A DNA stretch of 21,540 nucleotides, taken from contig WFQT01000492.1 in assembly GCA_015486895.1 (NCBI GenBank), forward strand, positions 1 through 21,540, written 5' to 3'. Below the pieces are notes generated by a model, which worked only from the letters and a program-made list of their open reading frames with translations, made no database searches and was not told where the DNA came from. Below, piece after piece: positions 1-6,806 of the stretch. Each line of letters starts with the position of its first letter. Positions within the stretch are counted from its first letter, which is position 1. The translations under genes and the position numbers were made by a program. Source of the DNA: Anaerolineae bacterium. GTDB lineage: Bacteria > Chloroflexota > Anaerolineae > JAADDB01.

Positions 1-75
1 TGAAAATAGCCCCCCGCCCCCCAATTCTGGGGGTGTGTTGCTCCCCCCAAAGTTGGGGGATAGGGGGCGTTTTCA
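1..75. repeat. GC-rich palindromic dispersed repeat, copy 1
   Basis: The element begins TGAAAATAGCCCCC and ends GGGGGCGTTTTCA, so its ends are imperfect inverted repeats of about 13-14 bases. Inside are C-run/G-run hairpins (CCCCC-AATTCT-GGGGG, and CCCCCC-AAAGTT-GGGGG). Nearly the same sequence recurs at 19109-19177, with a partial third copy just after it. Size and inverted ends suit a small non-autonomous mobile or hairpin element, but no target duplication can be judged because the left edge is cut by the window. Confidence 0.8.
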
Positions 76-120
76 TCCGCTGTGGTGTGCCACAGGCTCA
101 TGATAACTCCTCTGAGAACA

Positions 121-265
121 GGACACAGATTAATACAGATGAACACTGAGCTTAACACTACATAACGGTGAAAACAGACATTCTGACGTCTGATCACGGA
201 TCAGGCGCATGGCATTTTGCTTGATCCGTGATGTGGCGGTTACGATAAGCCTATTTGCGGATCAG
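121..265. repeat. Inverted repeat and 'cacagatt'-type repeat debris downstream of the HPr gene
   Basis: This gene-free stretch holds an ACACAGATTAATACAGAT run at 124-141. It also holds a perfect 11-bp inverted repeat, ATCACGGATCA at 193-203 and TGATCCGTGAT at 222-232, and then TTTGCGGATCAGCGGCAATC near 249-268. There is no T-run after the hairpin on the minus strand, so it is not a convincing intrinsic terminator for the HPr gene. It looks like part of the dispersed repeat family seen in other gaps. Nothing else is recognisable between 76 and 351. Confidence 0.55.
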
Positions 266-351
266 CGGCAATCTGCGTGCATCGGTGTTACACCTGCAAA
301 TGTCTGTGTCCTATTTTCCAAGGCAGTGACCAAAAATTGGGCAAAGGAAAG

Positions 352-645
352 CTACTCCCCAAAATTATTATCAATTAGCTCGGTAAGGGCCTTGATGGCC
401 TCTTCTCCATCCTCACCTGACGCTTCTATCTCTACTTCATGTCCTTGCTTCACGCCGATGCCCATAATTCCAAGGATGCTTTTCGCGTCTACAAAAGGCG
501 TATCACGAGTTATATTACGAATTCTAATGTTTGCCTCGAACTGAGCTGCTGTCTGCACAAAAAGTGCAGCGGGCCTGGCGTGTAAGCCAACAGGATTGCT
601 AATTTTCAACGTTGTTGAAAGGAGTTCTATTGTCTCTGTCTTCAT
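352..645 (-). CDS. ptsH: HPr-family phosphocarrier protein
   Basis: Predicted cytosolic phosphocarrier of the PEP-dependent phosphotransferase system: it takes phosphate from Enzyme I and hands it to an EIIA-type protein. The 97-residue product has the HPr signature GLHARPAA with the phosphorylatable histidine at residue 22. Ser56 in DAKSILGIMGIG sits where the regulatory Ser46 of Gram-positive HPr would be, although the usual MSLG is MGIG here. It is about ten residues longer than classical HPr because of an N-terminal extension. The ATG overlaps the dhaM stop codon as ATGA, so the two are probably translationally coupled. That placement suggests that its main partner is DhaM, since single-domain DhaM lacks the HPr and Enzyme I-like domains of the E. 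coli protein. No Enzyme I or HPr kinase gene lies in the window. Family assignment is secure; the dedicated role is inferred. Confidence 0.93.
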   Translation of the reverse strand: MKTETIELLSTTLKISNPVGLHARPAALFVQTAAQFEANIRIRNITRDTPFVDAKSILGIMGIGVKQGHEVEIEASGEDGEEAIKALTELIDNNFGE

Positions 646-1037
646 AATATTTTTCTCATCTTGCTGGCCGCTTCGGCTGCTCTATTGACTTCCTCTAAGT
701 TCCGGCCAAGGGATGACTCCACTGCTGCCACGATAGCTCCCTCAACTAACGGCGCTTCGCTCATTTTGATATGTTTTTGTTGTCCCTCACTCATCATCTC
801 AATAGCCATCTGGGTACTCATGACTGCGCTACCCAGATCCATCAACATCAACACGCCGTCGGGAGAATATGCTTCTTGCAAGGCAGCAAAAATGCGTTCG
901 GCATTGGTCCCCATGGTCTCGTCATCCACGCCGCCAGCAGCAGCAATAGTAACGCGCCCCTGGCTCATCTGTTCCGCCATTTCTTTGACGCCAACGGCAA
1001 CTTTTGCGCTATGAGATACAATTACGATGCCTACCAT
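642..1037 (-). CDS. dhaM: PTS-type dihydroxyacetone kinase phosphotransfer subunit DhaM (EIIA domain only)
   Basis: DhaM is an EIIA-mannose-like protein that passes phosphate from HPr to the ADP bound in DhaL, which allows PEP-driven phosphorylation of dihydroxyacetone. The 131-residue product starts MVGIVIVSHS with the phosphorylatable His9, followed by AAAGGVDDETMGT (33-45) and LMLMDLGSAVMS (63-74), all typical of DhaM. E. coli DhaM is about 470 residues because HPr and Enzyme I-like domains are fused on; here only the EIIA domain is present and a separate HPr gene overlaps its end by ATGA. The ATG has AAGGAG ten bases upstream and overlaps the end of the preceding methyltransferase gene by 7 bases (ATGGTAG). 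Its partners dhaK and dhaL are about 6 kb away in another transcription unit. Confidence 0.93.
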   Translation of the reverse strand: MVGIVIVSHSAKVAVGVKEMAEQMSQGRVTIAAAGGVDDETMGTNAERIFAALQEAYSPDGVLMLMDLGSAVMSTQMAIEMMSEGQQKHIKMSEAPLVEGAIVAAVESSLGRNLEEVNRAAEAASKMRKIL

Positions 1038-1675
1038 GTTACGATGACTCCTTCCTCACGGATACATTGAGGACAATTTTTCACTTCGTGTACTTTCTCG
1101 GTAACACTAATGTCTTCTGCAGATACACCCTTGAAGCCAATGGCACCGCACTCGCAAGCATACCATCCGCTAGGGGCATTGTCAAAATTGACCCTTTTTA
1201 GCTTGAGGTCTATCTCTTCAATACCCATTTTCCAGCGGGCGTTAGTAAATAAACTCTGCGCTCCTACAACTTTGAGTTTCTGGAAGTATGCCGAAAAGTG
1301 CTGACAATGACGCATCAAAAGAATACCTACAGTAACGTCTGCCGGAAACGGGAAATCCAGAGCATTAGCACAAATGACATGCAAATTCTGTGGCATCGCC
1401 ATTCCTTTGCTGCTCAGGAAGTCTGCCACTAGCCCGGGGAAGACCTCAATGGCATACACGCGCTTCACCAGTTTCGCAGCAGCCTCTGCTAACCGGAAAT
1501 CCCCTGCCCCAATATCCAGTACTACATCCGTTGGGTGCAGTCGTTCCAATACAAACCGGTATACTTCATCATCGTATGGAGCAAACCACGCTTCCCACTC
1601 CTCCAAGCCGTGTCTGCGGGCAAAGGCTCTTAGATTACCTTGGAACTGTTGGGCTTTCTCCTCCCACCGACTCAT
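1031..1675 (-). CDS. Class I SAM-dependent methyltransferase-like protein with Cys-rich C-terminal tail
   Basis: This is a 214-residue protein if started at the ATG at 1675, which overlaps the preceding stop as ATGA. An upstream in-frame start exists, but that extension would lie inside the neighbouring gene. The SAM-binding motif I is clear (VVLDIGAGDF, residues 51-60), followed by an acidic residue at the end of strand 2 (YAIEVFP, 74-80), as in Rossmann-fold methyltransferases. The C-terminus carries CEC at 174-176 and CPQC at 201-204, a plausible zinc ribbon. I do not recognise the family or substrate. It sits between the small membrane protein and dhaM with overlaps on both sides, so it is co-translated with the glycerol-3-phosphate oxidation genes. 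It could modify a protein or quinone of this system, or be a passenger. Confidence 0.8.
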   Translation of the reverse strand: MSRWEEKAQQFQGNLRAFARRHGLEEWEAWFAPYDDEVYRFVLERLHPTDVVLDIGAGDFRLAEAAAKLVKRVYAIEVFPGLVADFLSSKGMAMPQNLHVICANALDFPFPADVTVGILLMRHCQHFSAYFQKLKVVGAQSLFTNARWKMGIEEIDLKLKRVNFDNAPSGWYACECGAIGFKGVSAEDISVTEKVHEVKNCPQCIREEGVIVTW

Positions 1676-1947
1676 CTTTGGCGCAGCCACCTGCTGATGG
1701 TATAGATAAAGGCAAATGCCAACCATATGCTGAGCACTATGACGGTGGTAATTGCAAGGTGTGATGCCCATCCGACCCCTTCCGGCGCAGAGAGCCACAA
1801 CAGAATGGCTACGCCTACGCTTAATAGTATCATCACGATAATTCCCGTACGCCGGCTTATCAACGGATCTAATTCCTTTGCAGGCTCCGCTGATTGCTCG
1901 ACAAACTTAGTGTTTTTGGTCTTTTTACTTTTTTGCCCCAATGACAT
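1672..1947 (-). CDS. Small two-helix membrane protein of the glpA-sdhBCD-like operon
   Basis: A hypothetical protein of about 91 residues. The N-terminal third is charged (Lys-rich, then EPAKELDP); two hydrophobic helices follow at about residues 35-54 and 62-84, and the tail is basic (SRWLRQR). I recognise no family. The start is uncertain. The in-frame ATG at 1977 lacks a ribosome-binding site. The ATG at 1947 is directly abutted by AAAAGGAG. A TTG two codons later, at 1941, has the best spacing (six bases). Its stop overlaps the methyltransferase start (ATGA). Lying directly after the SdhD-like gene, it may be an accessory anchor or assembly subunit of that complex, but this rests on position alone. 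Confidence 0.65.
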   Translation of the reverse strand: MSLGQKSKKTKNTKFVEQSAEPAKELDPLISRRTGIIVMILLSVGVAILLWLSAPEGVGWASHLAITTVIVLSIWLAFAFIYTISRWLRQR

Positions 1948-2014
1948 CTCCTTTTCAGCATATGCATAATTAACCATAAAGCTTTGTTGAATCTATAGGT
2001 TTCGAGACGGTATT

Positions 2015-2350
2015 CTACAGAATGACCGTGAATAACCAGACACCATACGCAAGCATGAGTACCCCTATCACAACCAGCACTCGGGTCACCGTATTATCAA
2101 CGCTTTTGGATACACCCCAATCTAATATTAATGCTCTGATCCCGGACATGGCGTGGAATATTACTGATGTCAGAAAGAGGATTTCTAGTACCAGAACAAC
2201 CGGATTGGAGAGGTGTTGGATAATACCCTCGTAGGTTAGAAGGCCATTGGCCATGAAGTGGTTAGCAATCATGTGCAAGGTCAACAAGATGACCAGCAAT
2301 AACCCGGTGAAGGCTTGCCAAAGCCAAGCGAGACTTCCTCGTTGTGCCAT
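2015..2350 (-). CDS. sdhD: Succinate dehydrogenase-type cytochrome b membrane anchor (SdhD-like)
   Basis: A 111-residue membrane protein with three predicted transmembrane helices (about 12-34, 50-72 and 84-108). The second ends in FHAMSGIRALILDWG (65-79), the SdhD-type signature; His66 is the natural candidate for an axial haem b ligand. His26 and His31 lie at the end of helix one. In complex II this subunit, together with SdhC, holds the quinone site and haem and anchors the iron-sulfur subunit. GAGGAG precedes the ATG, and the gap from the SdhC-like gene is 13 bases. No sdhA is present: the only flavoprotein in the operon is GlpA. The symbol reflects family resemblance; I infer that it serves glycerol-3-phosphate rather than succinate oxidation. 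Confidence 0.85.
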   Translation of the reverse strand: MAQRGSLAWLWQAFTGLLLVILLTLHMIANHFMANGLLTYEGIIQHLSNPVVLVLEILFLTSVIFHAMSGIRALILDWGVSKSVDNTVTRVLVVIGVLMLAYGVWLFTVIL

Positions 2351-2363
2351 TTCTCTTCTCTCC

Positions 2364-2765
2364 TCAGAACATGAACAGTGCTGCGATAATCGTTGTTAGA
2401 ATAGTGATCGCCATCACGACCCAAAACATCTCTTTTTGTTGTTTGACGCCCACATTAAGTGTTAGCAACATCAACCGGATCCCGTTCAGCCCGTGGTAGA
2501 CGATGACAGCGACTAATCCCAATTCTAACAACAACAGGAAGGGACTCTCCATGAGCACTGTGAGGTTGTCATAGGCATTGGCCCCCCGGGATAGTGTGCT
2601 CAGTACATAGAAATGCAAAAAAAGGTACAGAACTAAGAGAATTCCTGTGAGCCGGTGTAGGAGAAATGCCCAGCCTCCGGCTCCCTTCTTTGCTATACTA
2701 AACCATTCTCCCAGTCTTTTCTTAGGCCACAGAGGTTCTGGCCTTTTGTATTCCTCTGCTAACAT
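2364..2765 (-). CDS. sdhC: Succinate dehydrogenase-type cytochrome b556 subunit (SdhC-like)
   Basis: A 133-residue membrane protein with three predicted helices. It shows the SdhC hallmarks: GGWAFLLHRLTGILL (30-44) with the HRxTG motif at the start of helix one, His51 within helix one, and YHGLNGIRLML (90-100) with His91 as the likely haem b ligand. Both anchor subunits therefore keep a helix-two histidine, which would allow one or two haems. GGGGAGG lies five bases before the ATG, and the SdhB-like gene ends 13 bases upstream. In the canonical complex it would form the quinone-reducing anchor with the SdhD-like protein. Here it follows glpA and an iron-sulfur subunit, which suggests that it takes electrons from glycerol-3-phosphate. 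Confidence 0.88.
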   Translation of the reverse strand: MLAEEYKRPEPLWPKKRLGEWFSIAKKGAGGWAFLLHRLTGILLVLYLFLHFYVLSTLSRGANAYDNLTVLMESPFLLLLELGLVAVIVYHGLNGIRLMLLTLNVGVKQQKEMFWVVMAITILTTIIAALFMF

Positions 2766-2778
2766 AGCATCCTCCCCT

Positions 2779-3486
2779 TTAGTAATGGCCTTTTAGTTTT
2801 CTGGAAATTAGTTTTTGGCGCAGATACATGATCATGCCGCCTGGATCGACATCGTTCGGACACACCTCGCTGCACTCCATTGCCGAATGGCAACGCCAGC
2901 AGCCCTGTTCGTTGTCCACCATCTTCAAAATGGCAGGTGCATCCTGTCCCCTGGGTTCCTGCACAACCCTGGCGGCCGCGGCCAGAGCCGCCGGCCCCAT
3001 GTAGTCCGGATCGGTGGCGACCATCGGGCAAGCAGAGAGGCACAAACCACATTCCAGACAGCTTTCCAGCCTGGTGTATGTGCCCACCTCTTCTGAAGGC
3101 TTGCCTTCCGGTAGGTACTCGCTCTCTCGTATTAATGGCATCTCCACAGGGCCATATTTTTCGAAGAACGGCACCATGTCTACCACAAGATCGCTGATGA
3201 GGGGGGCATTTTTCAGTGGCTCCACGGTTACCACAGGGGTACCGAGTTCCATAACGTTAGTGACACATGCCAGCACTTCTTTCCCATTCACCAACATTCC
3301 GCAGGTGCCGCAGGATCCATGATGGCACGAATGGCGGTAGGTAAGGGTCGGATCGTCCAGACGCAGTTTCTCCAAGACATCCAGCACTGTCATGTAATCC
3401 TCGACATCTACTTTGAACGTATCGTAACGGGGAGAATCTATAACCCCCGGCTTATAGCGGAAAATCTTGAATGTAATCTCAGCCAT
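2779..3486 (-). CDS. sdhB: Complex II-type iron-sulfur subunit (SdhB/FrdB-like)
   Basis: A 235-residue electron-wire protein. The [2Fe-2S] ligands are Cys54, 59, 62 and 74 (C-x4-C-x2-C-x11-C). A first cysteine group follows in CLECGLCLSACP (143, 146, 149, 153), and a second in CHSAMECSEVCP (199, 205, 209). Their spacing matches the [4Fe-4S] and [3Fe-4S] ligands of E. coli SdhB, so all three clusters should form. The MAEITF start at 3486 is preferred because GGAGG lies eight bases upstream. The longer reading to 3549 would run into glpA, whose stop codon is only two bases before this ATG. In complex II this subunit moves electrons from FAD in SdhA to the membrane quinone site. Here the flavoprotein encoded immediately upstream is GlpA, not SdhA. 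Confidence 0.93.
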   Translation of the reverse strand: MAEITFKIFRYKPGVIDSPRYDTFKVDVEDYMTVLDVLEKLRLDDPTLTYRHSCHHGSCGTCGMLVNGKEVLACVTNVMELGTPVVTVEPLKNAPLISDLVVDMVPFFEKYGPVEMPLIRESEYLPEGKPSEEVGTYTRLESCLECGLCLSACPMVATDPDYMGPAALAAAARVVQEPRGQDAPAILKMVDNEQGCWRCHSAMECSEVCPNDVDPGGMIMYLRQKLISRKLKGHY

Positions 3487-3488
3487 TT

Positions 3489-4664
3489 TCACATCCTCCG
3501 CCGGTAGTAAGCTGTGTGGGGAAGTAAAACTACGTCTCTGGTTCGGCAAGGCACATTCATTCTTAGTTTCTTCATTACTATGTCAGTTGTGACCTCAGCC
3601 ATACCTCTGGCCGTGGTCGCTTTTCCTCCTGCAATGGTGACGAATCCCTCCACGCCTCCATGGTCTGCGTGATCGAAGCATTTGAAAGTGCGGCTCAGCT
3701 CTCGGCCGGTAGAGGCCTCTCCTTCGGAACCGATCAGCGGTCTTGCAGCAGCCCACGCGGCTCTCATTTTGGCATGTTTGACGCCGGGAACCAGGACCGA
3801 CCCCATCTTGTACATGAGTTGGATATGCTCTTTCTTCATCTCTAACTGGTCTGGATCCTTCACAACCCAGGAACTGGTGCCTATGACAGAAAGGGTGCGC
3901 TGGGGCAGGATGATGTCTCCGTCGCCGGAGCGGTGCATACGGTTGAGCACCATATTGTTCCAGCGCCCGTAGACGGCTACTAACACGCCGGGAGATGGCT
4001 GCAGAGGGACATGGACACCGGCCATAGCGGCGATTTTATCGGACCAGGCTCCACTGGCATTGATCACGATGTCGGCGCCTATGTCGTAATCCTTTTCGGT
4101 TACATGATCGCGGACGCGGACGCCTGTGATTGTCTTCCCCGACATCAAAAGCTCCATTGCTTCGGTGTAAGTCTTGATGATAGCTCCATTACTTTGGGCA
4201 GTGGCAAAAAATCGCAGAGGAAGGCGCATAGCGTCCATTGTGCCATCTGGGACTTCTACCACTGCTTTTACTGCAGGATTGAGGTTGGGTTCGCGCTGCA
4301 AGGCTTCTTTTGGGGTAATCTCTTTGTAAGGGATACCGCATGTTTCAAGGCCATCTATGAAAGCGGAGTGGTAAGCCATATCCTCTTCGGTGATAGCGAC
4401 AAAGAGGCCATTGTTCAGCTCGAAAGTATCGGGAGCAATCTTGCGCAGGATCATGTTCTCTTGGATGCATTCTTTGGCAGATTCTTGGTCTTTGACTGCA
4501 TAGCGGGCACCGCTGTGAAGTAGCCCATGATGACGCCCGGTCGTGCCTGAGGTTACTTCGCCTCGTTCAACTACCGTGACCCTTACGCCTCGCAATGTTA
4601 AGTCATGCGCTAAAGCTGCCCCCGTTGCTCCCCCGCCAATGATAACTACGTGGGGCTTTCCCAT
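3489..4664 (-). CDS. glpA: Glycerol-3-phosphate dehydrogenase flavoprotein, GlpA-type, lacking the C-terminal Fe-S domain
   Basis: Oxidises sn-glycerol-3-phosphate to dihydroxyacetone phosphate using FAD. The 391-residue product begins with a dinucleotide-binding motif (VVIIGGGATGAALA, 6-19, with an acidic end of strand 2 at VVERG). It then shows TGRHHGLLHSGARYAVKDQ (42-60), very close to E. coli GlpA, plus VPDGTMDAMRL (138-148), ARPLIGSEGE (307-316) and AGGKATTARGMAE (345-357). It stops just after VPCRTRDVVLLP, so the roughly 150-residue C-terminal BFD-like [2Fe-2S] domain of E. coli GlpA (542 residues) is absent. AGGAGG precedes the ATG. No glpB or glpC follows; instead come SdhB/C/D-like genes, starting two bases after the stop. 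Family identity is firm; the electron acceptor is inferred to be the SdhBCD-like unit. Confidence 0.93.
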   Translation of the reverse strand: MGKPHVVIIGGGATGAALAHDLTLRGVRVTVVERGEVTSGTTGRHHGLLHSGARYAVKDQESAKECIQENMILRKIAPDTFELNNGLFVAITEEDMAYHSAFIDGLETCGIPYKEITPKEALQREPNLNPAVKAVVEVPDGTMDAMRLPLRFFATAQSNGAIIKTYTEAMELLMSGKTITGVRVRDHVTEKDYDIGADIVINASGAWSDKIAAMAGVHVPLQPSPGVLVAVYGRWNNMVLNRMHRSGDGDIILPQRTLSVIGTSSWVVKDPDQLEMKKEHIQLMYKMGSVLVPGVKHAKMRAAWAAARPLIGSEGEASTGRELSRTFKCFDHADHGGVEGFVTIAGGKATTARGMAEVTTDIVMKKLRMNVPCRTRDVVLLPHTAYYRRRM

Positions 4665-4733
4665 TATATTCCCCTCCTAAAATCCGATTTTGTGTCTACA
4701 ACAAGATGCTTTCTAACTTCACGTCGCAGATTG

Positions 4734-4930
4734 GTGTAATACGTGGTTCATTTTCTTGCACCGTGGACAAGAGTTTCACCGGTAAAGTCCTAACCTTGCC
4801 GGGCCGGTGGAACAGAAAGGCAACCACAGATTTGCACAGATTACACTGATTATTGACTTTGTCTATCTGTGTAATCTGTGGCTCATTTTCTCGCATCGTG
4901 GACAAGAATTTCACTGATAAGGTACTGACC
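4734..4930. repeat. 62-bp direct repeat pair plus inverted repeat upstream of glpA
   Basis: Positions 4734-4795 and 4869-4930 align without gaps at about 51 of 62 bases, an offset of 135. Each contains GTGTAAT, TCATTTTCT and CGTGGACAAGA. Between and overlapping them is a perfect 12-bp inverted repeat, CACAGATTACAC (4835-4846) and GTGTAATCTGTG (4869-4880), belonging to the 'CCACAGATT' repeat family. The block fills the 5' leader or promoter zone of glpA, yet I see no clear sigma70 promoter in it. An open frame across it only reflects the repeat. Confidence 0.8.
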
Positions 4931-4940
4931 TGAACTAAAT

Positions 4941-4967
4941 AAAGGGCGGGGACTTTCCCCGCCCTTT
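4941..4967 (-). terminator. Intrinsic terminator after the glpF-dhaK-dhaL-glpK block
   Basis: AAAGGGCGGGG (4941-4951) pairs with CCCCGCCCTTT (4957-4967) in an 11-bp GC-rich stem with a five-base loop. Read on the minus strand it is followed by TTTATTTAG, and on the plus strand by TTTTAC, so it may work in both directions. It lies about 185 bases after the glpK stop and before glpA, which argues that glpA starts a separate transcription unit or depends on read-through. The remaining sequence between it and glpK (4968-5151) shows nothing recognisable. Confidence 0.85.
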
Positions 4968-5151
4968 TACTACTCTAGAAGCCAGCACAAGTTCCTAACA
5001 GGATCTCTTTATCTGTTTAGAAGCGCAATGCCAACTCATGCTTCCAAGGGAAAGGCAGTTTCGGATGACAGGTCCTCCCTTTCCTTCGGGGTTCAGAAAG
5101 CGGAGATTTCTTTTGTCGTTACTAAGTGGAGCTTGAACTACCCAAACTGGT

Positions 5152-6669
5152 TTATTCAACCCAGTTGAAAGTGCGCTCGACTGCCTTCAGCCACCCTTTA
5201 TACAGGCGCTTCCTGTCCTCCTCCTTCATCTCTGGCTTCCAGGTCTTGTCAATCTGCCAGTTGGTTCTCATATCATCAAGGTTGTTCCAGAAGCCGACGG
5301 CCAAGCCTGCAGCATAGGCGGAGCCCAAGGCAGTAGTCTCAGCAACCATCGGACGAACAACTGGGACGCCGAGGATGTCGGCCTGGAACTGCATTAGGAG
5401 ATTGTTGTAAACCATGCCACCGTCCACCTTCAGGGCCTTTAACTCCACGCCAGAATCCTTCTTCATGGCGTCCAGAACCTCACGGGTCTGGAAAGCCGTA
5501 GCTTCCAAAGCGGCCCTCCCGATGTGGCCTTTGTTGATGTAGCGGGTTAGACCGACAATAACGCCTCGAGCATCGGAACGCCAATAAGGAGCAAACAAGC
5601 CGGAGAACGCAGGTACGAAATAGATACCTCCGTTATCCTCCACCTTTTTGGCTAGATCCTCAATTTCGGCTGATTTGGAGATCATGTTCAGGTTGTCTCG
5701 CAGCCACTGTACCAAAGCGCCGGTGATGGCGATAGAACCCTCCAGTGCGTAGTGGGCAGGTTCATCGCCGAACTTGTATGCCAGGGTTGTTAGAAGACCG
5801 CTCTTGCTGGCTACTGGCTCAGTTCCGGTGTTCAAAAGCATGAAGCAGCCGGTGCCGTAGGTATTCTTTGCCTCGCCGACGCTGTAGCAGGTCTGGCCTA
5901 CCAACGCTCCCTGCTGATCTCCCAGATCTCCGGCTACGGGGATCTTCATGCCGAAGGGCCCATATTTAGGTGTGTAGCCGTATATTTTCGGATCGCTGGA
6001 AGGGCGAATTTCCGGTAGCATCTGGCGCGGAATCCCCATGATCTTCAGGATTTCATCGTCCCAGTTCAAGGTTTTCAAGTTCATGAGCATGGTTCGGCTG
6101 GCATTGGTCACGTCTGTCACATGTGCTCCGCCGTTAGGCCCGCCGGTCAGCCACCAAATTTCCCAAGTGTCAATGTTGCCGAAAATAGCTTCTCCCTTCT
6201 CAGCAGCTTCCCGAACACCGGGCACGTTTTCTAACATCCATTTGATCTTGGGGCCGGAGAAATACGTAGCCAAGGGCAAGCCTACCTTGGAGCGGAAGCG
6301 ATCCTGGCCTCCATCCTTGGCAAGCTCATTGCAGATCTTATCTGTGCGTGTATCTTGCCATACGATGGCATTGTAATATGGCTTGCCGGTCTTCTTGTTC
6401 CAGACAACCGTAGTTTCCCTTTGGTTAGTTGAGCCAATAGCTGCCAACTCGGAAGGATCCACCTTGGATTTTTCCAGTGCCCCCTTGATAACTTGTTGGG
6501 TTCTTTCCCAAATCTCCATTGGGTCGTGTTCAACCCAACCAGGCTGCGGGTAAATCTGTTCATGCTCTAACTGATGGACTCCAATTACTTTCCCGGAATG
6601 ATCGAAGATCATGAATCTAGTGCTGGTTGTTCCTTGGTCAACCGCACCAACGTACTTTTTCGTTGCCAT
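5152..6669 (-). CDS. glpK: Glycerol kinase
   Basis: Phosphorylates glycerol to sn-glycerol-3-phosphate with ATP, trapping substrate imported by GlpF and feeding GlpA. The 505-residue FGGY-family product shows the N-terminal phosphate-binding motif VDQGTTSTR (10-18), STNQRETT (80-87) for glycerol binding, and the catalytic Asp251 in GDLGDQQGALVGQ. A long upstream reading exists, but AAGGAGG nine bases before the ATG at 6669 fixes this start. In Gram-positive kinases an HPr-phosphorylated histidine lies in YHFFG; the matching site here reads YGPFG (236-240), so that control is probably absent. It is last in the block, 137 bases after dhaL, and is followed by a strong terminator. Confidence 0.97.
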   Translation of the reverse strand: MATKKYVGAVDQGTTSTRFMIFDHSGKVIGVHQLEHEQIYPQPGWVEHDPMEIWERTQQVIKGALEKSKVDPSELAAIGSTNQRETTVVWNKKTGKPYYNAIVWQDTRTDKICNELAKDGGQDRFRSKVGLPLATYFSGPKIKWMLENVPGVREAAEKGEAIFGNIDTWEIWWLTGGPNGGAHVTDVTNASRTMLMNLKTLNWDDEILKIMGIPRQMLPEIRPSSDPKIYGYTPKYGPFGMKIPVAGDLGDQQGALVGQTCYSVGEAKNTYGTGCFMLLNTGTEPVASKSGLLTTLAYKFGDEPAHYALEGSIAITGALVQWLRDNLNMISKSAEIEDLAKKVEDNGGIYFVPAFSGLFAPYWRSDARGVIVGLTRYINKGHIGRAALEATAFQTREVLDAMKKDSGVELKALKVDGGMVYNNLLMQFQADILGVPVVRPMVAETTALGSAYAAGLAVGFWNNLDDMRTNWQIDKTWKPEMKEEDRKRLYKGWLKAVERTFNWVE

Positions 6670-6806
6670 AATCAAACACCTCCTTGTTGTTTGACCAAAA
6701 CGATACACACAATAACCAACAACTGCACGTCTGTGCTCTTGGCCGCCGCTTATGTCTTATTATTGCAGGAACGGTCAGCGACTTGGCCTTTACGAAGGCA
6801 CAGGTC

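Noticed and set aside
193..232. Intrinsic terminator after the HPr gene
   Set aside because: The 11-bp stem is perfect but has an 18-base loop and no T-run on the minus strand; filed as a repeat.
2015..3486. Ordinary succinate dehydrogenase operon
   Set aside because: No sdhA is present and the genes are tightly joined to glpA, so a plain complex II reading does not explain the locus, though sharing an sdhA located elsewhere cannot be excluded.
4011..4523. 170-codon open frame on the plus strand antisense to glpA
   Set aside because: It lies wholly inside a well-supported glpA, has no recognisable motif and no ribosome-binding site.
4696..4914. 72-codon minus-strand frame between glpA and the terminator
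   Set aside because: It is built from the direct and inverted repeats; its protein halves mirror the DNA repeat and show no family features.
4734..4930. Possible CRISPR array upstream of glpA
   Set aside because: Only two diverged 62-bp copies, with no regular repeat-spacer pattern and no cas genes.
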